DNA of 64,000 nt from Streptomyces griseocarneus (lineage in GTDB: Bacteria; Actinomycetota; Actinomycetes; Streptomycetales; Streptomycetaceae). The stretch spans positions 62,001 through 126,000 of the forward strand of contig PENC01000007.1 of the NCBI GenBank assembly GCA_003674045.1, read 5' to 3'. The translations under genes were made by a program, and so were the position numbers. The notes beneath the pieces are model-generated. The model was not told the DNA's origin, made no database searches, and saw only the letters and a list, made by a program, of their open reading frames with translations. Positions 55,818-63,858 of the stretch are shown piece by piece; position 1 is the stretch's first letter; each line of letters begins with the position of its first letter.

Positions 55818-56288
55818 TCAGGGCATCAGCCAGGGCGCCTTGGGGAGGGGCCGCCCGGTCTCCAGGAACGTCTTGAGATTGGACAGCACGGCGGCCCAGC
55901 CCTTGGCCGCCTCGGCGCGCTCGGCCTCGTCCGCGAGGTTCTCGTGGGTCACGAAGAGACGGACGATCTCGGCGTACTCCTGGATCTCGAACGTCACCGT
56001 GGACGGCCCCTGCGGCGGCTCCCCGCCGGGCAGCGCCCAGGTGCTCACCAGGCGCGTCGGGGGCTCGGCTGCCAGCACCGTGCCGACGACGTCGGCGACG
56101 TGCGTGCCGTCCGTCCGCCGGTGCTCCCAGCGGGAGCCGGGCTGCCAGTCGGACACATTGCTGTGCCCCCAGTACTCGGCCGTCCGGTCGGGGTCGGTGA
56201 GCGCGCGCCAGACGTCGGCAGCGGAGCTCTCGATGTAGAGGACGTACGAGAAGGCGTGCGCGACGGACAGCGGTGTGCCGTCACCCAT
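55818..56288 (-). CDS. SRPBCC/AHSA1-like protein
   Basis: The 156-residue protein starts 'MGDGTPLSVAHAFSYVLYIE' and has the START/Bet v1-like fold: 'SSAADVWRALTDPDRTAEYW' (N-terminal helix grip motif), 'GSRWEHRRTDGTHVADVVGT', 'LVSTWALPGGEPPQGPSTV' and a C-terminal helix 'KGWAAVLSNLKTFLETGRPL'. Such proteins bind hydrophobic ligands or modulate partners; the AHSA1 name comes from Hsp90 activation. It is convergent with the SDR. No ligand is predicted. Confidence 0.85.
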   Translation of the reverse strand: MGDGTPLSVAHAFSYVLYIESSAADVWRALTDPDRTAEYWGHSNVSDWQPGSRWEHRRTDGTHVADVVGTVLAAEPPTRLVSTWALPGGEPPQGPSTVTFEIQEYAEIVRLFVTHENLADEAERAEAAKGWAAVLSNLKTFLETGRPLPKAPWLMP

Positions 56289-56644
56289 GGGTCCGGCCTT
56301 CCTTACCCCACAAGAGCGATGTGATGTGCGTCACGTCATATTGTCCTCTCGCTGGCAGAAACGGTTGTGGGGCCGGAACCGGCCATGGTCGCCGGGCTCG
56401 GGTGCGGGAGTGGGGTTGGCGGCGTGCTCGCTGCTGCTGCTCGTGTTCGCGGGACCGGCGTCGCCCGGCCGCATGGGCGGGGTTGAGCCGGTGTGGCTCA
56501 TTTCTATCCTTTATGGCCTGATGGCGCGATAGATCTGATGTGGGCGAGTTGTCGACCGACATACCTTTTTCCTGCGGCGGGCCACCGGAGACGTCGCCGA
56601 AGGGGCTGGATCACTCACCGCAGTCGACCAGGAGGGGCACTCGC
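56289..56644. other. Gap before the Ig-like protein gene
   Basis: About 355 bases. It contains a ~80-codon frame with a hydrophobic stretch that has no good ribosome binding site, so I do not call it. The sequence 'aggaggggcactcgc' at the end is the binding site of the next gene. No palindrome or terminator worth naming. Confidence 0.5.
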
Positions 56645-57058
56645 ATGGCACTCACCCCGGAAGACATGGCGCAGATCCTCGCGCTGATGCAGCAGATGCA
56701 GCAGCACCAGAACGTGCCCAACGGCCATGTGGAGAAGGAGAACGTGATCCTTCAGGCCAAGACCGTGCGCGGCAACATCATCGGCATGGCGCAGGGCGAG
56801 CTCGGCGCGTCGCTCACCAACGCCGACGGCGCGGGTATCAAGGCGCAGCGCATCAGTTTCGCCGTCGCCAGCACGAACCAGGAGTTCGGCAGCGCGATCA
56901 CCGACTCCAACGGCGAAGCCACGCTCGACTCCGGCGCGAACATCACCGACCCTCAGTTGATGATCACGGCGGCCACCACCGGCTACGTCGCCGTCTACCA
57001 CGGCAACGAGCACTACAACCCGGCCAAGGCGAAGGGCAAGTTCATCGTCGCCCTGTAG
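56645..57058 (+). CDS. Small protein with an Ig-like (Big-type) domain
   Basis: ATG 56645 sits behind AGGAGGGG and gives 137 residues. A Gln/Met-rich helix at the start ('AQILALMQQMQQHQNVPNGH') precedes a beta-sandwich: 'IKAQRISFAVASTNQEFGSA', 'ITDSNGEATLDSGANITDP' and 'LMITAATTGYVAVYHGNEHY', the G-x-A-x-T-D-x-N-G-x-A-T pattern of bacterial Ig-like domains. No signal peptide or anchor is present. An Ig fold without secretion signals is odd; the protein may be released by other routes or used inside the cell. An 11-bp perfect hairpin terminator follows. Confidence 0.75.
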   Translation: MALTPEDMAQILALMQQMQQHQNVPNGHVEKENVILQAKTVRGNIIGMAQGELGASLTNADGAGIKAQRISFAVASTNQEFGSAITDSNGEATLDSGANITDPQLMITAATTGYVAVYHGNEHYNPAKAKGKFIVAL

Positions 57059-57090
57059 CCGGCCCGTCATGACTCACATGCGCACCTGCG

Positions 57091-57114
57091 CTCTCCGGGA
57101 GGTCTCCCGGAGAG
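57091..57114. terminator. Bidirectional hairpin terminator
   Basis: Perfect 11-bp arms CTCTCCGGGAG (57091-57101) and CTCCCGGAGAG (57104-57114) with a 2-base loop, between the convergent Ig-like and secreted-protein genes. Confidence 0.8.
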
Positions 57115-57135
57115 CGTGGGGTGTCAGCGGGTGTG

Positions 57136-57471
57136 TCAGTGGGTGTACAGCCACCAGTAGGAGCGGTAGTCCCCGTGGTCGTATGCGCGCTCGCACTTGT
57201 AGTCGTGCCACTTGCCGCGGCTCTGCCCCTCCTCGCCGGCCTTGCGGCAGGAGTTCTCGTCGTCGTAGTGGCCGCGCTTTTTCCAGCTGTCCTTCGCCGG
57301 TTCGTTCTCCTGCCCGCTCGGGGCGCTGCCCGTCGGGCTGCTCGCCGCGCTGCTCGTCGCGCTCGGGGACTCCTCCGACGGAGCCGCGACGGCCGCCCCC
57401 ACCGTGCCGGTCAGCAGCCCTGCGGTGACCGCCACCACCACCGGTGCGAGGCGGAAGGTCCTCGATTTCAT
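57136..57471 (-). CDS. Small secreted Cys-containing protein
   Basis: The 111-residue product has a signal peptide 'RLAPVVVAVTAGLLTGTVGA' with cleavage likely at 'AVAAP'. A Ser/Thr/Pro-rich linker follows, then a domain with two Cys, 'YDDENSCRKAGEEGQSRGKW' and 'HDYKCERAYDHGDYRSYWWL', ending in aromatic residues. The pair probably forms a disulfide. Such small secreted proteins are common in Streptomyces and mostly of unknown role. It is divergent from the next small ORF, with a 254-base gap. Confidence 0.75.
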   Translation of the reverse strand: MKSRTFRLAPVVVAVTAGLLTGTVGAAVAAPSEESPSATSSAASSPTGSAPSGQENEPAKDSWKKRGHYDDENSCRKAGEEGQSRGKWHDYKCERAYDHGDYRSYWWLYTH

Positions 57472-57725
57472 GAGGTTCCTCTTTCTTCCTTCGGTGTTTC
57501 CTCGGTGCTCTGCTTGCCGCTGCCCCGATGGTCTGCGCGGAACGCGGCCCCCGGAAGTCGGGCGCCCCGAGCGTGCGGCAGCGGGGCCCCGGGGCCTTTC
57601 CGCGCGGGCGGGCCCGAATCCCCCGCGGCGCGAGGTTCACCCGTCCGGCGGCCGGTCCGGTGCGCGCGGCCGTGCGCGCTGCTGTGGTGGAGGGGCGAAC
57701 CCGCGCGAAGCGGAAGGAGCCCGCC

Positions 57726-57920
57726 ATGCCGCGCAAGCAGAAGGACGACCGCGAGCGGTCCGCCGGTGACCGGGGGAAGGGCCCGGGCACCGGGCACCAC
57801 CACGGCCGGGATCTCGGCATGCATGCCCAGAAGACGCCCGAGGAGGGCTCTCACGAGCGCACCCCCGACACGCGCTACTGGCACGAGGAGACACAAGGGC
57901 ACAGGCGTGGCCACAGGTGA
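57726..57920 (+). CDS. Small basic hydrophilic protein (64 aa)
   Basis: ATG 57726 behind AAGGAG gives 64 residues: 'MPRKQKDDRERSAGDRGKGP' onward is full of Lys, Arg, Asp, Gly and His ('GHHHGRDLGMHAQK', 'RYWHEETQGHRRGHR'). It resembles a disordered DNA- or RNA-binding peptide. The good ribosome binding site supports it, though its low complexity leaves some doubt. Confidence 0.6.
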   Translation: MPRKQKDDRERSAGDRGKGPGTGHHHGRDLGMHAQKTPEEGSHERTPDTRYWHEETQGHRRGHR

Positions 57921-58097
57921 CGCGGGGTGCCTGTGTGGCCACGCGTTACCCGAGTGCCCTCTGAGATCCGGCCGCGATCCGGCTGAGGTCCCGCCGGGAC
58001 CCCACTGAGACCCTGCTCACAGGACCCCGACGGCTTCGCCCGGCGACCCGCGCGCCGTCCTCAGGACTCTCACAGACCGGTTCCCTACGATGGCGCG

Positions 58098-59855
58098 GTG
58101 AGCAGTGACACCGCGACCCAGGCCCAGGGCCAGACGGCAGACGAGCGGCAGCCCGCGTGGCAGCGCAGACTCGGCCGGTTCGGCTATGCGCGCGGGCCGC
58201 AGCCGGACGTACGGGAACGGCTCGTGCCGCCGTTCCCGGAGCCCGGTACGCGGGTGTGGCTGCTGCTCGGCGCCGCGCCCGGCACCGCCCGGCTGCTCGC
58301 GCGCTGGTCGGGCTGGCTCGCGCCGCTCGCCGTCACCCTGTTCGCCGGAATCATCCGTTTCTGGGACCTCGGCAGCCCCAAGGCGGTGATATTCGACGAG
58401 ACGTACTACGCCAAGGATGCCTGGGCCCTGTGGAAGTACGGCTACGAGGCGAAGTGGCCGGACAACATCAACGACCAGATCATCGCCGGGCACGACCAGA
58501 TCGCCGACGCGCCCGGCTATGTGGTGCACCCACCCGTCGGCAAGTGGGTCATCGGCTTCGGGGAGTGGCTCTTCGGGCTGAACCCTTTCGGCTGGCGTTT
58601 CATGGTCGCCGTGCTGGGCACCCTGTCGGTGCTCATGCTGTGCCGCATCGGCCGCCGTCTCTTCCGTTCCACCTTCCTCGGCTGTCTCGCGGGCACACTG
58701 CTCGCCGTCGACGGCCTGCACTTCGTGATGAGCCGCACCTCGCTGCTCGACTCGGTGCTCATGTTCTTCGTGCTGGCCGCCTTCGGCTGCGTCCTGGTGG
58801 ACCGTGACAAGAGCCGCGCCCGGCTCGCCGCCGCGCTGCCCGTCGACGCGGACGGGATCGCCCGCCCGGACTCCGGGGTCGGCGGCGGGCTGAAGCTCGG
58901 ATGGCGGCCCTGGCGGATCGCCGCGGGGGTCTGCCTCGGGCTCGCCTGCGGCACGAAGTGGAACGGCGCCGTCTATCTGGCGGCCTTCGGGCTGCTGATC
59001 GTGCTGTGGGACATGGGCTCCCGGCGCGTCGCGGGCGCCCGCCGCCCCGCCCTGGCGGTGCTCCGGCGCGACGCCCCGTGGGCCTTCCTCGCGACCGTGC
59101 CGGTGGCCTTCGGCGTCTACCTGGCCTCCTGGACCGGCTGGTTCGTCCACAGCGGCACGTACACCGAGAAGGACGGCTGGCAGCACAGCGGCTTCTACCG
59201 GCACTGGGCCGAGACCAGCGGCGGCTACAGCCCCGACGGCTTCCTGGCCGGGGTCCTCAACCCGCTGCGCAGCCTCTGGCACTACGAGCACGAGGTGTGG
59301 AAGTTCAACACGAACCTCTCCTCGCCGCACACCTACCAGTCCAACCCGTGGAGCTGGCTGGTCCAGTCCCGCCCCGTCTCGTACTTCTACGAGTCCCCGG
59401 GCGCCGGCCGCGACGGCTGCCCCAAGGACACCGCCGACAAGTGCGCCCGCGAGGTCCTCGCCCTGGGCACGCCGCTGCTGTGGTGGGCGGCCTGCTTCGC
59501 GCTGCTGTACCTGATCTACCGGTGGGGCTTCCGGCGCGACTGGCGCGCGGGCGCCGTCCTGTGCGGCGTCGCCGCGGGCTACCTGCCGTGGTTCCTGTGG
59601 CAGGAGCGCACGATCTTCGTCTTCTACGCGGTCGTCTTCGTGCCGTTCCTGTGCCTGGCCCTGGCCATGATGCTGGGCGCGATCCTGGGCCCGCCGGGCG
59701 CCCCGGAACGCCGCCGCGTCCTGGGCGCGGTCGGCGCGGGCACGCTCGTCCTGCTCATCGCCTGGAACTTCGTCTATTTCTTCCCGATCTACACGGGCCG
59801 GGCGATCCCCATCGAGGCGTGGCGCAACCGGATGTGGTTCGACACCTGGATCTGA
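58098..59855 (+). CDS. pmt: Protein O-mannosyltransferase
   Basis: GTG 58098 gives 585 residues. This GT39 enzyme moves mannose from polyprenyl-phosphate-mannose to Ser/Thr of exported proteins. The catalytic region is 'RFWDLGSPKAVIFDETYYAK', with Asp-Glu and the D-A-W motif after it. About 11 helices are predicted; 'SRTSLLDSVLMFFVLAAFGC' and 'CGTKWNGAVYLAAFGLLIVL' are conserved PMT segments. In Streptomyces Pmt glycosylates lipoproteins and the phiC31 receptor. rsmI, normally next to it, lies about 4 kb away beyond a PBP. Confidence 0.95.
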   Translation: MSSDTATQAQGQTADERQPAWQRRLGRFGYARGPQPDVRERLVPPFPEPGTRVWLLLGAAPGTARLLARWSGWLAPLAVTLFAGIIRFWDLGSPKAVIFDETYYAKDAWALWKYGYEAKWPDNINDQIIAGHDQIADAPGYVVHPPVGKWVIGFGEWLFGLNPFGWRFMVAVLGTLSVLMLCRIGRRLFRSTFLGCLAGTLLAVDGLHFVMSRTSLLDSVLMFFVLAAFGCVLVDRDKSRARLAAALPVDADGIARPDSGVGGGLKLGWRPWRIAAGVCLGLACGTKWNGAVYLAAFGLLIVLWDMGSRRVAGARRPALAVLRRDAPWAFLATVPVAFGVYLASWTGWFVHSGTYTEKDGWQHSGFYRHWAETSGGYSPDGFLAGVLNPLRSLWHYEHEVWKFNTNLSSPHTYQSNPWSWLVQSRPVSYFYESPGAGRDGCPKDTADKCAREVLALGTPLLWWAACFALLYLIYRWGFRRDWRAGAVLCGVAAGYLPWFLWQERTIFVFYAVVFVPFLCLALAMMLGAILGPPGAPERRRVLGAVGAGTLVLLIAWNFVYFFPIYTGRAIPIEAWRNRMWFDTWI

Positions 59856-59903
59856 CCGGGGAGTCGGAGCGCCGTTCCGGGTACGGAATGGCAGGATGCG
59901 GCC

Positions 59904-60272
59904 ATGACTGACGACGCGCAGCGGGCGGTGGAGTTCCTGAAGCTGGCAGCGGCCGGAGAGGTGGACGCCGCCTACCGGCTGACCGCGGAGGGCGGCCGTC
60001 ACCACAACCCGTATTTCGCCGCCGGGTGGGAAGCGCTGAAGGCCGGCATGCGGGACGCCGCGGAACAGGCGCCGGACAGGCGCCTGGACGTCAAACACGT
60101 CATCACCTCCGGGGAGCTCGTGGCGGTCCACTCGCACGTCGTCCCGCGCCCGGGGGACGACGGCATGGCCGTCGTCCACCTGTTCCGGTTCGAGGCCGGG
60201 AAGATCGCGGAACTGTGGGACGTGGGTCAGGCCCTGCCGCCGGACTCGCCCAACGCCGACGGGCCGTTCTGA
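59904..60272 (+). CDS. NTF2-like (SnoaL-type) protein
   Basis: The 122 residues run from ATG 59904: 'QRAVEFLKLAAAGEVDAAYR' is the first helix, 'GGRHHNPYFAAGWEALKAGM' the pocket His/Asn and helix, and 'LVAVHSHVVPRPGDDGMAVV', then 'HLFRFEAGKIAELWDVGQAL' the cone of strands. SnoaL-like proteins are cyclases, isomerases or simply binding proteins. It is only 49 bases from pmt and may be co-transcribed. A hairpin-free gap of 180 bases separates it from the PBP gene. Confidence 0.82.
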   Translation: MTDDAQRAVEFLKLAAAGEVDAAYRLTAEGGRHHNPYFAAGWEALKAGMRDAAEQAPDRRLDVKHVITSGELVAVHSHVVPRPGDDGMAVVHLFRFEAGKIAELWDVGQALPPDSPNADGPF

Positions 60273-60408
60273 CAGTCGCTCAGGACGGCGAAACCCCTTC
60301 CGGTCAGGACACTTGATCCAGCGTCACCCCTGCCGTCTCCCCAGAAGGATCGATTCCGGCCATCACCGTCCCTTGTGTCGGTGGTGTCCCGTACAGTCGC
60401 TTGACGGA

Positions 60409-60432
60409 GGTTTTAATCAGGTGATTAAAACC
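60409..60432. promoter_or_regulatory. AT-rich 24-bp operator palindrome at the PBP promoter
   Basis: GGTTTTAATCA, two bases, TGATTAAAACC: perfect 11-bp arms, AT-rich in a GC-rich genome. A TTGACG -35 match is at 60401-60406, so the palindrome covers the spacer and any -10 (ATTAAA at about 60424). It ends 22 bases before the PBP ATG. Confidence 0.8.
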
Positions 60433-60454
60433 GGGGGACTGAAGGGGGAGGACC

Positions 60455-62074
60455 ATGCACAAGGGCGCGAAGATCGCGGTCGGTGTGGTGGCCACGGCAA
60501 TGGCGGGGGCCGCGGGGCTGGGGGTGTACAACGTCGTGAGCGCGGTCACGGGCGGCTCGTCCGGTGAGGCGGAGGCGGCGCCGGTGCGGACGGGGCCGCC
60601 GTCGTCGGAGGAAGTGGGCAGAACCGCGCGCGACTTCCTCGCGGCCTGGGAGTCGGGCGACGTCGAGAAGGCCGCGGCCCTGACGGACAACGCGTCGGCC
60701 GCCGGCACCGCGCTCAACGGCTACCGCACCGCCGCCCACGTCGAGAAGGTCGCCCTCAAGCCGGGCACGGCGACGGGCTCCACCGTCCCGTTCTCCGTCC
60801 TCGCCGAGGTCGTCCACGGCACGCAGCGCTCCACCTGGGCGTACGACTCCGCGCTCACCGTCGTCCGGGGCCGGACCACCGGCCACGCGCTCGTCGACTG
60901 GCAGCCCGCCGTCGTGCACCCGCAGCTCGCGCAGAACCAGACGCTGACGACCGACGCCGTCGGCGACTCGCAGATCACCGTCGTCGACCGCAACGGCACG
61001 ACCCTGGACGGCAAGGACTACCCCTCGCTCGCCCCGCTCCTGCCCGGGCTGCGCAAGCGGTACGCGGAGAAGGCGGGCGGCGCGCCGGGCGTCGAGGTGC
61101 GGGCCGTGGGCGCCGACGGGAACAAGGCGTTGGGCAAGACTCTGCACGTCGTCTCCAAGGGGAAGCCAGCCCAGCTCCGTACGACCATCGACGCGGCCGC
61201 GCAGCGCGCCGCCGAGACCGCCGTCGACCGGCGCGACGACGCCTCGGTCGTCGCCGTGAAGCCGAGCACCGGCGAGATCCTGGCCTTCGCCAACTCCAAG
61301 AAGACCGAGTTCAACGCGGCCTTCAACGGGCAGACCCCGCCCGGCTCCACGATGAAGGTCGTCACCGCGGCGATGCTGCTGGAGCAGGGCAAGGCGACGC
61401 CGGACAAGGTCGTGCCGTGTCCGAAGTACGTCACCTACGGCAAGCAGTTCCACAACGTGGAGGAGAGCGAGAACCCCTCCGCGACCTTCGCGCAGGACTT
61501 CGCGGCCTCCTGCAACACCGCGTTCGTCTCCCTCGCCGGCAGCGTCCCCGACAACGCGCTCGCCTCCGAGGCCAAGGACGTCTTCGGCATCGGCCTCGAA
61601 TGGAAGACCGGCCTCGCCAACTTCGACGGCAGTGTGCCCAGCGACCCCGACGCGGGCAAGGCCGCCGCGATGATCGGCCAGGGCAGGGTGCAGATGTCGC
61701 CGCTGAACATGGCCTCCGTCGCCGCGACCGTGCGCTCCGGCTCCTTCCGCCAGCCCTACCTGGTCGCGGCCTCCCTCGACGACCGCACCCTCGCCCAGGC
61801 GGCCCGCCCGCTGTCGCCCGCCGCCGCCCAGCAGCTCCGCTCGATGATGCGGCTCACCGCCGTCTCGGGCACGGGCCGGGCCGCGATGGCCGGGCTCGAC
61901 GGTGACATCGGCGCCAAGACGGGCTCCGCGGAGATCGACAACCAGCCCAAGCCCAACGGCTGGTTCACGGCGTACCGCGACGACGTCGCGGCGGCGGCCG
62001 TCGTTCCGCAGGGCGGCCACGGGGGCGACTCGGCGGGACCGATCGTGGCGGCGGTGCTGCGGGCGGCGCGGTGA
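60455..62074 (+). CDS. Class B penicillin-binding protein (MecA-like NTF2 domain plus transpeptidase)
   Basis: ATG 60455 behind GGGGAGG gives 539 residues. A signal anchor ('IAVGVVATAMAGAAGLGVYN') is followed by a MecA-like NTF2 domain ('TARDFLAAWESGDVEKAAAL'). A linker carries 'LRTTIDAAAQRAAETAV' and 'VVAVKPSTGEILAFANSK'. The transpeptidase motifs are complete: S298-T-M-K, S352-C-N354 and K488-T-G490. It cross-links peptidoglycan and would be a beta-lactam target. Its promoter is covered by a perfect palindrome, so it is probably regulated, which is unusual for a housekeeping PBP. Confidence 0.93.
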   Translation: MHKGAKIAVGVVATAMAGAAGLGVYNVVSAVTGGSSGEAEAAPVRTGPPSSEEVGRTARDFLAAWESGDVEKAAALTDNASAAGTALNGYRTAAHVEKVALKPGTATGSTVPFSVLAEVVHGTQRSTWAYDSALTVVRGRTTGHALVDWQPAVVHPQLAQNQTLTTDAVGDSQITVVDRNGTTLDGKDYPSLAPLLPGLRKRYAEKAGGAPGVEVRAVGADGNKALGKTLHVVSKGKPAQLRTTIDAAAQRAAETAVDRRDDASVVAVKPSTGEILAFANSKKTEFNAAFNGQTPPGSTMKVVTAAMLLEQGKATPDKVVPCPKYVTYGKQFHNVEESENPSATFAQDFAASCNTAFVSLAGSVPDNALASEAKDVFGIGLEWKTGLANFDGSVPSDPDAGKAAAMIGQGRVQMSPLNMASVAATVRSGSFRQPYLVAASLDDRTLAQAARPLSPAAAQQLRSMMRLTAVSGTGRAAMAGLDGDIGAKTGSAEIDNQPKPNGWFTAYRDDVAAAAVVPQGGHGGDSAGPIVAAVLRAAR

Positions 62075-62125
62075 GCGTTTCGTGACCGGCACTACAGCGC
62101 TGTCCGTACGGGCGGCGTTAGCGTC

Positions 62126-62203
62126 ATGGACATGAGCGATCCGGCAGACGTACAGATACGCATACGCACCACAGGCAAGCGGCTTGTCGAGCCCACCGTA
62201 TGA
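62126..62203 (+). CDS. 25-codon ORF overlapping the EamA start
   Basis: ATG 62126 reads MDMSDPADVQIRIRTTGKRL and five more residues, then a TGA overlapping the EamA start (ATGA at 62200). There is no good ribosome binding site. It could be a short leader peptide coupling translation, or noise. Listed because the overlap is exact. Confidence 0.3.
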   Translation: MDMSDPADVQIRIRTTGKRLVEPTV

Positions 62204-63042
62204 CCCCGCTGGTCGCCGCCGCCGTCCTCATCGCGGCCGTCACGCACGCCAGTTGGAACGCCATCGCCCACGGCATCAAGGACCAGCTCGTCGCCTTCAC
62301 CCTGGTGGGCGGCGGGGGAGCGGTCTGCGGGGCCCTGCTGCTCGGCTTCGCGCCGATGCCCGCCGGGGGCGCCTGGCCGTACCTCGCCGCGTCCGCGGTG
62401 CTGCACGTCGTCTATCAGCTGCTGCTCATGCGGTCGTTCACGCTCGGCGACTTCGGGCAGATGTACCCCATCGCGCGGGGCAGCGCGCCGCTCGCCGTGA
62501 CCGTCCTGGCGGCGGTCTTCGCCGGTGAGGTGCCGGACGCGTGGCAGTCGGCGGGCGTCGTGGTGGCGTCCGCCGGGCTCGTCGGCGTCGCCCTGTGGGG
62601 CCTGCGGGGAGCGCGCCCGCAGTGGGCGGCGATCTGCGCCGCGCTGGCGACGGGCCTGTCCATCGCCACGTACACGGTCGTGGACGGCCTGGGCGTACGC
62701 GCCTCCGGCTCGGCCCTCGGCTACATCGCCTGGCTGATGATCCTGGAGGGCCTGGCCATCCCGGCGTACGGGTTCGCCGTCCGGCGCGGTGGTTTTGTCG
62801 CCGAACTCCGTCCGTACGCGGTACGGGGGCTGCTGGGTGGTCTGCTCTCCGTTTTCGCCTACGGCCTCGTGCTCTGGGCCCAGACCCGGGCGGATCTGGC
62901 CCCGATCGCCGCGCTGCGGGAGTCCTCGATCATCGTGGGGGCCGGGATCGGAGCGGTCTTCCTGAAGGAGCGTTTCGGGGGGCCGCGGGTCGCTGCCGCG
63001 GGGCTGATGGTGGTGGGGATCGGGTTGATGCTGGCGGGGTGA
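62200..63042 (+). CDS. EamA/DMT-family permease
   Basis: The 280-residue protein has 9-10 helices in two EamA repeats: 'VLIAAVTHASWNAIAHGIKD', 'QLLLMRSFTLGDFGQMYPIA' and 'PLAVTVLAAVFAGEVPDAWQ' in the first half, 'VDGLGVRASGSALGYIAWLM' and 'LAPIAALRESSIIVGAGIGA' then 'VFLKERFGG' in the second. 'IAALRESS' and the FLKERF segment are typical of exporters such as RhaT or YdcZ types. Metabolite export is likely, substrate unknown. The ATG overlaps the 25-codon ORF. Confidence 0.85.
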   Translation: MTPLVAAAVLIAAVTHASWNAIAHGIKDQLVAFTLVGGGGAVCGALLLGFAPMPAGGAWPYLAASAVLHVVYQLLLMRSFTLGDFGQMYPIARGSAPLAVTVLAAVFAGEVPDAWQSAGVVVASAGLVGVALWGLRGARPQWAAICAALATGLSIATYTVVDGLGVRASGSALGYIAWLMILEGLAIPAYGFAVRRGGFVAELRPYAVRGLLGGLLSVFAYGLVLWAQTRADLAPIAALRESSIIVGAGIGAVFLKERFGGPRVAAAGLMVVGIGLMLAG

Positions 63043-63047
63043 GCGGT

Positions 63048-63365
63048 TCTTCGTCTGCGGGTTCGGTGGGGGTTGCTCGCGCCGTTCCTCGCGCCCCTGG
63101 GTTGTGTGTGGGCCGGGGGCGGGGCCTCCGGGCGGAACCTGAAACGCGGTGCGTGCGGCTGTTTCGGGTGGGTGCTGTGATTCGTGCACCGTCGTTTCAG
63201 AACCCGCCCTCCGGCCCCGCCCCCTCCACCGGATGTCGGCTGTCCGTAGGGGGTGCTTCCGTTCGTTTTCGGCTCTCCGCAGGGGTGGGGGTGCGCCCCT
63301 TCAGGGGTGCGGGGAACTGCGCGACCAGCCCCCACCGGAGCCGCAGACGCAAATGGAGCTCACGA
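63048..63365. repeat. Long dispersed intergenic repeat copy J, with inverted short element
   Basis: 63048-63280 matches 1706-1935 at the other end of the window in the same orientation. At 63297-63356 the short element is present in reverse ('cccttcaggggtgcggggaa', 'ctgcgcgaccagcccccacc'). Together they fill the gap between the convergent EamA and cupin genes, and I see no gene in it. Confidence 0.8.
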
Positions 63366-63396
63366 GGCTCCCCGGCAGGCGCCGCGCAGCGGACCG

Positions 63397-63774
63397 TCAG
63401 CGGGAGCCCATCTCCTGGAGGGTTCGCCGGATCGCTGCCTCCACCACGTGGTACTCCGCCGCCGGGCTGAACTGGAGGAGCTCCGTCCCCGCCACCGCCC
63501 GCGGTACATGGCCCCTGGCCACATAGAACGCGTCGCCCTCCTCGAACGTCTCCTCGTGGTCCGGGAAGCGGAAGGTGACGATGCCCTTGAGGACGTAGCC
63601 CCAGTGCGGGCAGGTGCAGGCCTCGCCCGGCAGGCCCGTCAGCAGGTGGGTCGCGTCGATGTCCTCGGCGAAGGACACGAAGTTGACCGAGTAGCCGTCG
63701 ATCTCCTCGTGCCGGTCGACGACCGGGCCGTGGTCCGAGAGCTGCGCCGCGCTCTCCTTCGATACCTTCGGCAT
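63397..63774 (-). CDS. Cupin-domain protein
   Basis: The 125-residue single-cupin protein has the metal motif 1-type 'CTCPHWGYVLKGIVTFRFPD' followed by 'HEETFEEGDAFYVARGHVPR', then a second His in 'LLQFSPAAEYHVVEAA'. The Cys residues before the barrel ('GEACTCPHWG') are unusual and may take part in metal binding. The role could be a dioxygenase, isomerase or ligand-binding regulator; nothing decides. The gene converges with EamA and diverges from rsmI. Confidence 0.82.
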   Translation of the reverse strand: MPKVSKESAAQLSDHGPVVDRHEEIDGYSVNFVSFAEDIDATHLLTGLPGEACTCPHWGYVLKGIVTFRFPDHEETFEEGDAFYVARGHVPRAVAGTELLQFSPAAEYHVVEAAIRRTLQEMGSR

Positions 63775-63858
63775 CTCGCGTCTCCGTCCGTACGGGGTGC
63801 CCCCTCCCCAGCGTCGCTCCGGAATCCGGCCCGCGCACGCTCCTGAGAGGATGGGAGG

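Noticed and set aside
56275..56532. ~85-codon frame with a hydrophobic segment and 'GLAACSLLLLVFAG'
   Set aside because: No ribosome binding site, no conserved motif, and it starts within the leader of the SRPBCC gene. The helix may be a chance of GC-rich DNA. Not enough support to call it.
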